Below, one piece after another: positions 9,336 through 18,394 of a stretch of 22,649 nucleotides of DNA. How positions within the stretch are numbered: position 1 is the stretch's first letter; every line of letters begins with the position of its first letter. The position numbers and the translations under genes were made by a program. The DNA is from Cymbomonas tetramitiformis (Eukaryota; Chlorophyta; Pyramimonadophyceae; Pyramimonadales; Pyramimonadaceae): positions 23,987 through 46,635 of the forward strand of contig LGRX02013961.1 in NCBI GenBank assembly GCA_001247695.2, in the 5' to 3' direction. Under the pieces are notes generated by a model. The model saw nothing but the letters and a program-made list of their open reading frames with translations. It did not search any database and had not been told where the DNA came from.

Positions 9336-10930
9336 AAGCTGCCCCCTCCCACTGCCCGGTACCCACGTCCATGCGCTCCACCAACTCCGTCATGTTACCG
9401 AGCCCACCTATAGCATAGATGTGCCGTCCCTGCACCACTGCCGCGCACGCGTTGCGCTTCGTGCTCATGCTGCCCACAGCCTCCCACTGCCCGGTGGCCA
9501 CGTCCATACGCTCCACCGTCTCCAGCCGACTCCCGCCGTCATGCCCGCCTATCGCATAGATGTGCTGCCCATGCACCACAGCCGCGCACCAGCTGCGCTT
9601 CGTGCCCATGCTGCCCACCGCCTCCCATTGCCCCGTGGCCACCTCCATGCGCTCCACCGCCTCCAGCCGACTCCCGCCAACAGCCCCGCCTATCGCATAT
9701 GTCAGTCCTCGGCACCACTGCCGCGCACGCTGCGCCGTGCCCATGCTGCCCACAGCCTCCTGGCTGGCTGCCCGGTGCCCACGCCCATGCGCCCACCGTC
9801 CCAGCCGACCCCGCCGCTATCCTCGCCTATCGATGATGAAAGGCCCCTGCACCACTGCCGCCGGGCACTCCGCCGCGCCAGGCCCATGCTGCCCGCAGCC
9901 TCCCACTGCCCGGTGGGGCTGTCCATGCGCTCCACTGTCTCCAGCGCTCCAGCCGCTATGCCCACCTATCGCATAGATATGCCGCCCTGCACCACTGCCG
10001 CACATAAGCTGCGCCGTGCCCATGCTGCCCACCGCCTCCCACTGCCCGGGGTTACTACGTCCATACGCTCCACTGCCTCCAGAGCAATCAAAGCCGTTAT
10101 TCCCCACTATCGATGATGTGCCGTCCTCTGTACCACTGTTACGCACCCGCTGCGCTTCGTGCCCATAAGCTGCCCACAGCCTCCCACTGCCCGGGTGGCC
10201 ACGTCCATGCGCTCCACCGTCTCTAGCCGACTCCCGCCATCAGACCCGCCTATCGCATAGATATGCCGCCCCTGCACCACTGCTGCGAACCCGCTGCGCT
10301 TTGTGCCCATGCTGCCCACAGCCTCCCACTGCCCGGTGGCCACGTCCATGCGCTTCCACCGTGTCCAGCCAATTCCTGCCATCAAACCCACCTATCGCAT
10401 AGATATACCGCCCCTGCACCACTGCCGCGCACCCTCTGCGCTTCGTGCCCATGCTGTCCACAGCCTCCCACTGCCCGGTGGCCACGTCCATGCGCTCCAC
10501 AATCTCCAGCCGACTCCCGCCGTCATCCCCGCCTATCGCATAGATGTGCCGTCCCTGCACCACTGCCGCGCACCCGCTGCGCTTCGTGCCCATGCTGCCC
10601 ACAGCCTCCCACTGCCCGGTGGCCACGTCCATGCGCTCCACCGTCTCCAGCCGACTCCCGCCATCAAACCCACCTATCGCATAGATGTGCTGCCCCTGCA
10701 CCACTGCTGCGCACATACTGCGCTTCGTGCCCATGCTGCCCACAGTCTCCCACTGCCCCGTGGCCACGTCCATAGCTCCACCATCTCCAGCCAACGCCAA
10801 CCGTCATACCCGCCTATCGCATAGATGTGCTGCCCCTGCACCACTGCCGCGCACATGCTGCGCTTCGTGCCCATGCTGCCCACCGCCTCCCACTGCCCGG
10901 TGGCCACGTCCATGCACTCGAACATTTGAA
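9336..10930 (-). pseudogene. kelch-repeat array, about 12 units, frame-disrupted
   Basis: A unit of about 47 residues (141-144 bp) repeats about twelve times. Its core reads HIYAIGGFDGGSRLETVERM, followed by DVATGQWEAVGSMGTKR, with the double glycine and the spaced Tyr/Trp of kelch motifs. Kelch units form beta-propeller blades that bind protein partners; twelve could make two six-bladed propellers. Units are nearly identical in DNA, so expansion is recent. The reading frame is broken repeatedly: one base lost near 10770, one gained near 10352, gains near 10188 and 10160, and more between 9700 and 10130. The array precedes the coiled coil and kinase on the same strand and is probably their N-terminal part. 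Decay or assembly error in a repeat are both possible; I call it disrupted rather than functional. Confidence 0.7.
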
Positions 10931-12745
10931 GCTCTCCGAGTCCAGAAGGAACCCGGCGGTTGAAAGCTGCTGCGCGCTTGAAACTCGCTGGACCAGTGTC
11001 GCTCAGCACGGGCTGGGCTCCGCAGTGACCACTGAAGTCCTGGGCGTTGAGCTGCTACCGTAACACTGTAAATGGTACCTCCGCACTCTGCACACCATGC
11101 AAACCGACAACCGCCAACAATAAGTGAGAGGCATCCACGCTCTGCAGTGCCAAAGCCTCATTCCTGAGCTGGAAAGCCAAGGGGCACCCCTCAAGCCTGG
11201 GGTGCAGCGCCCTAGTGACTACAACCCTGCTCCTCCGATGGAACTTAACCGGTAAACGAGGTTTACACCCATGCGCTTTGGGTAGCAAACGAAGGGAAAG
11301 GACTCCAGCCAAGCATATTTAATCCCATCGTACGCCTGCCACAGCAGTGAACTGTCCCAGCTGGCCCAGTGGAGATCACGTAGGAACCCTAAAACCCGAA
11401 AACCTAGTCCCAAGCTAGAGCTGACGTGGCAACGATCCTACACTTCACACTTACTCGGGCTGAGACGACAAGCCCCTGGAAGTGTTTGTACCCATCGTTG
11501 TGAGGGTATTATAATTTGCTGTGCCCGCCCGGATCAGAATACATATTGCCGCCCTGCTTGTCGCGTCCAACTACCCCCCCATTTTAGGGCGTCCGTTTCT
11601 GACAGTACCCGCAGCCCGCTGAGGTCTTCCTTACACCAAAGTGCACATCCCAAACCCCGCTATTTGTTGAAAGATGTCACGAAAGACGCTTCAAAAGAAG
11701 TATCTGAGCACCACACCTCCGAACCCTGATGCAAAGGACTAAACTGCTCACAACTCACCCCAACAATATACAATATACCCAACTGCGTTTCAAGATATCT
11801 TACCCGGCTGTAAATATACCCTGTCTGCCTCCCAATATACCCTGCCCGCCTCTCTTGAGCTCTTGACACGTATGCCAAACGCCGACTTTCACACGTGGGC
11901 ACTGAAGTGGGGTTTCCAGGTTCACGTGACCCGCGAGGGATCACTGGAGGAGAAGCAGTGGGCGCAGTTTCTTGAGTCACAAATCCGAAACACTTAGACA
12001 GCCAGAGCGGGAGAAGCAGTGTTACGAGTGCAACCGTACCCTTGACTTATTTCCCGCAGCTTCCGAAACGTAAGCTCACTCTTCGATGCAATACTTGTGA
12101 AAATAAGCTTGGATCTCGGAACGTTCTCGCGGTATGGTGTCGAAGGGTTAAGAGCTGCAGCTATTTGCGTCGACAGCAGTTACACGCAGCGAGTTGCCGA
12201 GTTGCTTGCGATTCCGCCACGCTCTTCTTTACTCACGGTGAAAGGCTAGATGCCGACGTTCGACTGGGCTTCGCAACTGCCGTTGTGAGTTTCACAGTGA
12301 AAGGTATTTAATCAAAGTAACCTGTGGTGACAAGGCCTGTCTCGTATAATGCAAGCACTCTTCGCACTGAAAACGTTTACGCAAAGTGATACAAGAACGT
12401 CAACACACTCTATCATCAAACACCCTCAGCAAATAGGAAAATACGCTTCTTTGAAATCCCACGGTTACAGCGCCGGTTTCTCGGTCAGAATGAAGCAGAG
12501 AGAATACAGAAAGGTAAAATTGAGGTGTCTAGAGCTGAAGCTGGTTTAAACAGGTATCGAACTCGTATTTGCTCGACGCTCATTTTTTTAATTTTCGTTT
12601 AATATGTTTCTGTTTCTCTTTCTGCCGAAAGAGTTTAACACTGTGGACTTCCTCTTTTAGGTGTAGCTACAAACGAAATCAAAAGGGTATAGGGTTTAGG
12701 GTCAAGCGAAGGGGAAGGCAAAGGGTCGAGCCTCCCGTCCGGTAA
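10931..12745. other. no gene supported
   Basis: The first 100 bases could hold the 5' end of the kelch gene (minus-strand residues before FECMDVATGQW), but no convincing start codon or promoter is visible. The rest contains only short frames without motifs. A small cluster of AATATACCCTG-like motifs lies at 11766-11855. Single telomere-like heptamers near 11390 and 12695 look fortuitous. Confidence 0.5.
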
Positions 12746-12883
12746 CAGCAGCAGCAGCAGCAGCAACTGGAAGCTCGAATCCCAACGGGCGATACAGTCG
12801 AATGTTCCATCTCACGATCGCCAGACGCTAACGATGACAGTGACACAACAGTCGCGTGTATGTACCACGACACCACCCACGCG
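12746..12883. repeat. dispersed CAG-bearing repeat, copy 1
   Basis: (CAG)6 is followed by a body beginning GCTCGAATC and ending near CACCCACGC. The body matches copy 2 at 13196-13353 with scattered substitutions. On the minus strand the order is body then (CTG)n, as in a SINE with a simple-repeat tail. Confidence 0.8.
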
Positions 12884-13057
12884 TTATGGCATGGCATGCT
12901 GGGAAGCAACGAAAAGCAAAGCACTGTCGCGCACATGATCCTGCGGTCATATGATGTAATGGCGATATCCATGTTAACATTGCATGGTAATTAATCGTGC
13001 TGTCCAAAAAGATCGACGCCTAGTGGAGATCGCATATTTGTGATCGACAGCGCCTAG

Positions 13058-13188
13058 ACCTCTGACCTTTATCGTCTTGGCATGAAGTAAATACCTCTGC
13101 TCCTTATGATTTGGAACCGGACCAAATTACTACCTCCGACCTTTATCGTCTTGGCATGAAGTAAATTACTTACTTACTTACTTACCTT
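13058..13188. repeat. 35-bp direct repeat pair and (TTAC)n tract
   Basis: ACCTCYGACCTTTATCGTC plus TTGGCATGAAGTAAAT occurs at about 13058-13092 and 13132-13166. A TTAC tract (13167-13188) follows the second copy directly. Confidence 0.8.
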
Positions 13189-13192
13189 AGTC

Positions 13193-13195
<3 letters not shown>

Positions 13196-13243
<48 letters not shown>

Positions 13244-13353
13244 AGCTCGAATCCTAACGGGCGACGCAGTCGAATTTTCGATCTCACGATCACCAGACGC
13301 TAACGATGACAATGACACAACAGTCGCGTGTATGTACCGCGACGCCACCCACG
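13196..13353. repeat. dispersed CAG-bearing repeat, copy 2
   Basis: (CAG)15 precedes the same body as copy 1. On the minus strand the start reads TGGCGTCGCGG, close to a Pol III A box (TRGCNNAGYGG, one mismatch), but I find no convincing B box, so a tRNA-derived SINE is only a possibility. Confidence 0.75.
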
Positions 13354-13375
13354 CTGTCACGGTTATGACCGATGA

Positions 13376-13445
13376 CATATGTGTCATACATGTCATACCT
13401 ATCATACCTGTCATACCATGTCCTGTCGTGTCATGTCATATATTA
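13376..13445. repeat. TGTCATACC-type short repeats
   Basis: Irregular copies of TGTCATAC and TGTCAT, AT-rich. No function can be assigned. Confidence 0.6.
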
Positions 13446-13761
13446 TAATGACAGACAATCGTCAGTACGGTCGACTATGACACGTACAGTCATACCATCT
13501 GTCATCCACTCACCTTGAGTGACACCTGTCATCGAGAGGCCAAGTATTCATGGCATCGAGATGGCAAAGCAAGATTAGTCTTGAAGAACCGAAGTGTTCT
13601 GAGAAGACGATGTCTTCGCTTCAAGCATACACTGGACAAGCATGCGAGTATCACATGGCTTATTCGTTCAGCCGATACTGATTGTTCAACCAATGCCTCG
13701 GGTTCACAACCCAATTGTGGTAGCATCTGAGAGATGCGGGGCATTGCGTATATGAGGAAGC

Positions 13762-13938
13762 TGCTGGAATTGGCACTACGACTAGTTCGTACAGTCTAGT
13801 GTCATTCCTGTATGTCATCTTCGGTGGTCAGCCTGTGTCACTCATCTCGGGTATATATCGTTCGTATATCCGAGTTTAGTTATCCGTTGTTTCACCGTCG
13901 GCAGCGGGTCCCCACTGCCTGTTCAGCTGTTTCTAGCA
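13762..13938 (+). repeat. 5' LTR
   Basis: 177 bp, TG...CA. It contains a TATATA stretch near 13851 set in an imperfect inverted repeat (CTCGGGTATA ... TATATCCGAG), the likely promoter region by position. Confidence 0.9.
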
Positions 13939-14162
13939 AGTTATGGTCCCTCTCACGTTCGCGTGAACTGAATTTTAGCGTAGAATTTTATTTTATTTCC
14001 GCCCTATCTTTCGGTTGAGCGTCTCCACACCTTGTGGGACGCTTTAGAGCGAATTCTTCAGTTTTTTTTGGAAACGACTGCTTTCGGCTTTGGGAGATTA
14101 CGACGGGGTGGACTCCTACGATTTTTGTTACGTTATTTCATGGTTAGATCTCGTTTTCTTTG

Positions 14163-15086
14163 ATGGATTCACAGCAGATTTCTTCGAGTGAGGAGCTTAT
14201 GGCTCTTTTGGCGACTGTTGATGCTAGTGTGGAGAGGGTCTCGACTCTCAAACGTTCTCAGCTGTTATCATTGTGCAGCTCTATGGCACGCTCCCTTTCG
14301 CATTTTCGTTGCGCGGATTCTTCGGCTATTTCATCGGAGCCCATTCAGCCGATTTCTTTACACATTGTTGTTTCAGAGACTGGCGCACAGGTTGGTGGTG
14401 CCCAGTGCGTTGGGCAATCAACCGTAGAATCCGGGAGTTTTCGTGCTGCGCTTTGTGAGACAGGAGTTGGCGATGGCATGGCTGTACTGAGTTCGCGATC
14501 AGTTTCATCTCAAGTTACCACCACTCGACCCTTCCCTAGTGTCACTAGGGCTAGAGACACTGCCCAACAGGCCCCTCCTGTTAGGACAGCAGTTCATTAT
14601 GTTCATGCCCCTCCAGTTGCACCTTCCTATATGGGCTCTGGGTTGAGCCGCGATTTCGAGGAGTGTTTATCGAGTGAAGAAGAAGATGAATCGGAGTACC
14701 CTGTTGGGTATTTCGATGAGTCTGATGACAGTTGTGAGGAAGTAGAGGAGGAGCAAGATGGCCACTTAGCCGCTCCGCATTTTTCGTCCGATCGATTGGA
14801 ACAGGAATTCGTATTGGGCACAGGTTCCCAACCGGATTCTTATGGCGGAGTTTTGGAGCCCCCACTCGGGGAGGAATTTTTACCGCAGAGCGAGTTTAAT
14901 GTTGGCACGGTTTCTTTTAGAGATGAGCCTGCAATGAGCGACGAGAATGAATACACCGCAGAGGAGTGGGCTGCCTGGGAGGCAGGGGCCTACGATTCCG
15001 ATGGAACTGGTGGTGCTGGTTTGTATGATGAAGAATCTTACTATGGGGAAGATGCTGGGTTCGATTCTGGTGATGACTACTATTAG
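14163..15086 (+). CDS. acidic protein of the LTR element (gag-like by position)
   Basis: The 307-codon frame starts at the ATG at 14163 and ends in TAG. The N-terminal third is Ser-rich (DSQQISSSEELMALL and a helix containing LKRSQLL). The middle is Ser/Thr/Pro-rich. The C-terminal half is strongly acidic, with Ser/Glu/Asp and Tyr-rich stretches such as SSEEEDESEYPVGY and EEWAAWEAGAYDSDG, and it ends GDDYY. I see no zinc knuckle, protease DTG/DSG triad context or polymerase motif. Its place after an untranslated leader of about 220 bases inside an LTR pair suggests a Gag or accessory protein; I do not recognise the family. The intact frame over 900 bases in a young element suggests it is under selection or recently copied. 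Confidence 0.75.
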   Translation: MDSQQISSSEELMALLATVDASVERVSTLKRSQLLSLCSSMARSLSHFRCADSSAISSEPIQPISLHIVVSETGAQVGGAQCVGQSTVESGSFRAALCETGVGDGMAVLSSRSVSSQVTTTRPFPSVTRARDTAQQAPPVRTAVHYVHAPPVAPSYMGSGLSRDFEECLSSEEEDESEYPVGYFDESDDSCEEVEEEQDGHLAAPHFSSDRLEQEFVLGTGSQPDSYGGVLEPPLGEEFLPQSEFNVGTVSFRDEPAMSDENEYTAEEWAAWEAGAYDSDGTGGAGLYDEESYYGEDAGFDSGDDYY

Positions 15087-15515
15087 TTCTCTAAACAGAC
15101 AGGCGGTGTTCACGTTGTCATTCTCCACCACTTGCTGTAGTTTTGGGCAGAGGATGTTGCAGTAATTCTCACCACTAGCGGGCAGCTTTATCAAGTAAGA
15201 CGAACATTTTTTTATGGCAGGAGACCTTTACAGTTCGCAGAAGTATCAAAGCTAAACCGACAGGCAGAATTCTTTTAGCATTCTCCATCACATGCAGACA
15301 GGCGAGATTTATCAGAGCACCCACCACTAGCCGGCAGTGCATTAATTTTAGCAGGCCGGAATTGGTCCTAGCAATTTCCTAGGCTTAGCAAGTATTTGTT
15401 ATGCTAGCCTGACTTTCATCATGCCACCTGTGACTTTGCTAGCTGACTAGAGTTGACTTATCTTTACATTCTCTGTAAACTCTAGTAGCTAGGGTGGTGA
15501 GTGTCACTAGCTGGC

Positions 15516-15533
15516 CCACCTCGGATGAGGTGG
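15516..15533. other. hairpin just before the 3' LTR
   Basis: CCACCTC and GAGGTGG pair perfectly around a GGAT loop, and the hairpin ends two bases before the 3' LTR. In this position one expects the polypurine tract; GGATGAGGTGGTG is purine-rich apart from three T and might serve. The role is inferred. Confidence 0.6.
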
Positions 15534-15535
15534 TG

Positions 15536-15712
15536 TGCTGGAATTGGCACTACGACTAGTTCGTACAGTCTAGTGTCATTCCTGTATGTCATCTTCGGTG
15601 GTCAGCCTGTGTCACTCATCTCGGGTATATATCGTTCGTATATCCGAGTTTAGTGATCCGTTGTTTCACCGTCGGCAGCGGGTCCCCACTGCCTGTCCAG
15701 CTGTTTCCAGCA
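15536..15712 (+). repeat. 3' LTR
   Basis: 174 of 177 bases are identical to the 5' LTR by direct reading. Confidence 0.9.
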
Positions 15713-16258
15713 GAAGTGTTGAGCTTCAGCAGTAACGCTTCTGGAGAAGCGACTGCACTCATCACCCACACTTACGCTGCGCGAGTTGTTATCGTTCAAT
15801 AACATCCGTGCTATCATATCGCTTACTAAGCGATCCCTAATAGTTGGTATTCTAAGCGTCAAGGCGACGAACGAGGACATGTCAAGTGTGAGTGCAGCAG
15901 TAGAGATTTTGTAACTTTGTGTGTGCAACAGGTTTGCGGATCGCATATACATACATGCGCCGCAGTCGCACATACACAACATATCTCGCATAATATCAAC
16001 CGCTGCGGAATAAACAGCGAACGGAGTGCGCGGAGATACCGTTGCAACATATACGCTCGCATATCACCGTCAGTATAACAGCGCGACAAGGTGTGCATTC
16101 AGCATACAAATCGTACATATGCGCTGCCATCATTCGCAAAATTGTACGAGATGCGACAAACTGACGCGCAGATGCACAAATCGTCATCAGTATATGTTCC
16201 GTATACGAAATGGCATTCGTATCATATGCCGTACATATCTGCGACGAGATATGATCAC

Positions 16259-16321
16259 CATTCGCAGCGCGCACATCAGCATTCGCAGCGCGCACATCAG
16301 CATTCGCAGCGCGCACATTAG
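16259..16321. repeat. 21-bp tandem repeat, 3 copies
   Basis: The unit CATTCGCAGCGCGCACATCAG recurs at 21-bp spacing. Its AGCGCGC core is GC-rich within AT-rich surroundings. Confidence 0.85.
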
Positions 16322-16574
16322 CGATTTTGATTTGCTACTCGCACTAATTTTCAGTGCAGTACACGCATCGAAATATCGTCATTTCAAATGGTTGCAAAAA
16401 TCACTTGTCTACGCGCGCATGATGATTACCTTGACAGGATATGTATACACCTGCTAGAATCATCATAAACAGATGTCGCGCGATGATGGAATATACATAT
16501 GCAGCATGCTACAATATCGCACATAAAAAATGATGCTTCATTCACTGGCAGATTATGTACTAGTTTGCAGCCAT

Positions 16575-16609
16575 GTGTGTGTAAACTACATGCTGTGTGT
16601 GTAACTATA

Positions 16610-16642
<33 letters not shown>
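16575..16642. repeat. (GT)n blocks followed by (CA)16, inverted dinucleotide tracts
   Basis: Two short GTGTGTGT runs precede a 32-bp CA run at 16611-16642; the tracts are complementary and could fold back on each other. Another CA run is at 16738-16758. Confidence 0.85.
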
Positions 16643-16645
<3 letters not shown>

Positions 16646-16893
16646 TATGACATCGATGAAGTGGATGCTTTGCAATCATATAAGTGTGTGCAGCAAAATC
16701 ACATGTGTGTGCAATCATATGGGTGTTCAGCACTTATCACACACACACACACACACACTTGCAGTGTATACTACTCATTCAATATATACCAAATGCATGC
16801 AGCAAGATGTTCCAAGCATTATATACCATGCAACTATATCATACAGTATGATTTCACTGTATTATACATTGACATATGCATGCACATATGCAG

Positions 16894-16950
16894 CCAGCTT
16901 GATCACGATAGCAGCTGGTATGCATCCAGCTTGATCACGATAGCAGCTGG
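16894..16950. repeat. 32-bp direct repeat with complementary ends
   Basis: CCAGCTTGATCACGATAGCA plus GCTGG appears at 16894 and 16926. Each copy begins CCAGC and ends GCTGG, so single copies can form a stem. Confidence 0.85.
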
Positions 16951-17842
16951 CATGTATGTACTCACATATAGCAAGTGCATCAGATGTTGCAAAATAAATC
17001 ACATAGCATACCTGCTATGCATGATAAAATATAAACGAACCCACTTGAAAGAAGGTGCCTCTTCATGGTCTTAACACAATAATTAGCTCAATATACCCTG
17101 ACGCAGGATTTGGGATGGGTATATTGCTCTATTGTGGATCACTGAAAGGAATGCTCACCGGAACCAGGTGTGAAATATACCCAAGCAACTCATCACTGCA
17201 GATGAGATATGCAGGATTACATTTACTAACCGAATTGATATACATCATGTTAGATACATGCTGTTATTGGTATTCAGACCATCTTATGTGATGAACAATT
17301 TGGTATAGTGTATTAAATCAGTAAATACCTACACCACACACACATAGTGTACTCAATCAGGAAGTACCTATGTAGTGATATATGTATTGTTGCAATCACT
17401 GACATCATTGTATATAATGACATTGCACTGATTCGAAGTGTAATGATCAAGTCACTGGTATCATTATGTACATTGAAATTACACTGGCTCTTAAGTGTAA
17501 TAATCATGTATTACATCAATACAATATACATAGATACCATCCAACAAACAGATGTGCGTGTTGGATGCCATGTGATGGCGATAGATATGGGACAGGATCA
17601 CACAACATGCTGAAGGGCTGGATGGAGATATCTCCAGACCCGAAGGCAGTATACAGTGCTCAAATAACAGCTGGTAACTGTTGAGCACTGTCCATTCGTC
17701 CCACACATTATTGCTGGAGCAACAACAACTTCTACATTGCATTCTGACAATTGATACAGTATTGATCAGTTCAAATTGCATGTAACTCTCTCAGATCAGT
17801 AACTATACTGACATCTGATAGAGGTTGTTGTGGACAACACAC

Positions 17843-17862
17843 ACACACACATATGTGTGTGT
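17843..17862. repeat. perfect 20-bp (AC/GT) palindrome
   Basis: ACACACACAT is followed immediately by ATGTGTGTGT. Confidence 0.85.
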
Positions 17863-18059
17863 GACACTGCTTAGATTCATTTATGAAGCTTTGTCCAGAT
17901 CTACTTGAAAACTGAAGATATCATTTGATACTCTTTCAGTAAGTAGATGATAGGTTGCCGACAAGTTATCACACTTAAAGTTGATACACCTAATATATAT
18001 ATATCTCTTGGTCCACTTCAAGGGTCGGTATCGCGATTTTTTAAACTTATCAAATAACA

Positions 18060-18290
18060 ATGAATAACTCTGTTTTTATCATCGAACGACAACGATAACT
18101 TTTCTAACTTATCGGACGACACCGACAATTTTGTGAACTTATCGAACGACAACGACAATTTTTGTGAACTTATCGGACGATGGCGATAGTTTTGTGAACC
18201 TATCGATCGATAATGACAAGCGAAACGAACTAATCGAGCGATATGAATAACAGATTTGCCTCCCAAATATCGTGATAACTATCGATAGTT
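18060..18290. repeat. 30-bp tandem repeats with TATCG core, possibly hAT subterminal
   Basis: Units of the form AACTTATCGRACGA, then a CGACAATTTTGTG-like part, start at 18106, 18136, 18167 and 18197, with a degenerate copy before. The block ends in a perfect 14-bp palindrome, AACTATCGATAGTT, at 18277-18290. GGTATCG at about 18026 faces CGATACC at 18291-18297 as possible inverted ends. It lies about 100 bases beyond the 3' end of the hAT transposase frame, where transposase-binding repeats would be expected. Confidence 0.6.
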
Positions 18291-18394
18291 CGATACCACA
18301 CTGCCAAGACCCAAGAGCACAATAACTGCTAATGCAATTGACAGACACAAAAATAGGTGGCAAGCACAACAAGCATACACATACATAATATCAC

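Larger units (their letters stand above)
13762..15712 (+). mobile_element. complete small LTR retrotransposon, non-autonomous, with one ORF
   Basis: Two 177-bp direct repeats (13762-13938 and 15536-15712) differ at only three positions. Each starts TGCTGGAA and the right one ends TTCCAGCA, so the LTR ends are perfect inverted repeats in the canonical TG...CA form. The flanks are GAAGC on the left and GAAGT on the right, a probable 5-bp target duplication with one change. The interior of about 1.6 kb holds a single 307-codon ORF and no reverse transcriptase, protease, RNase H or integrase motif. The element must be mobilised in trans if it is active. Near-identical LTRs imply recent insertion. 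I found no convincing tRNA primer site; a TGG at 13944 is the only candidate. Confidence 0.9.
15713..18019. other. AT-rich, repeat-laden stretch without a recognisable gene
   Basis: No frame shows a known motif; the short open frames are built on simple repeats. The region is rich in CATAT, GCATAT and (AC)n/(GT)n tracts. Repeats of note are listed separately. Confidence 0.5.

Noticed and set aside
12042..12311. 89-codon plus-strand open frame with a CNTCENK start
   Set aside because: No complete domain, no supporting splice or promoter signal, and a length within chance expectation.
11388..12705. Telomere-like CCCTAAA / TTTAGGG heptamers
   Set aside because: Only single copies occur, not an array, so they are not evidence of a telomere or interstitial telomeric repeat.
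13939..13965. tRNA primer-binding site after the 5' LTR
   Set aside because: A TGG is present five bases after the LTR, but the complement does not show a convincing tRNA 3' half with a TTCRA loop.
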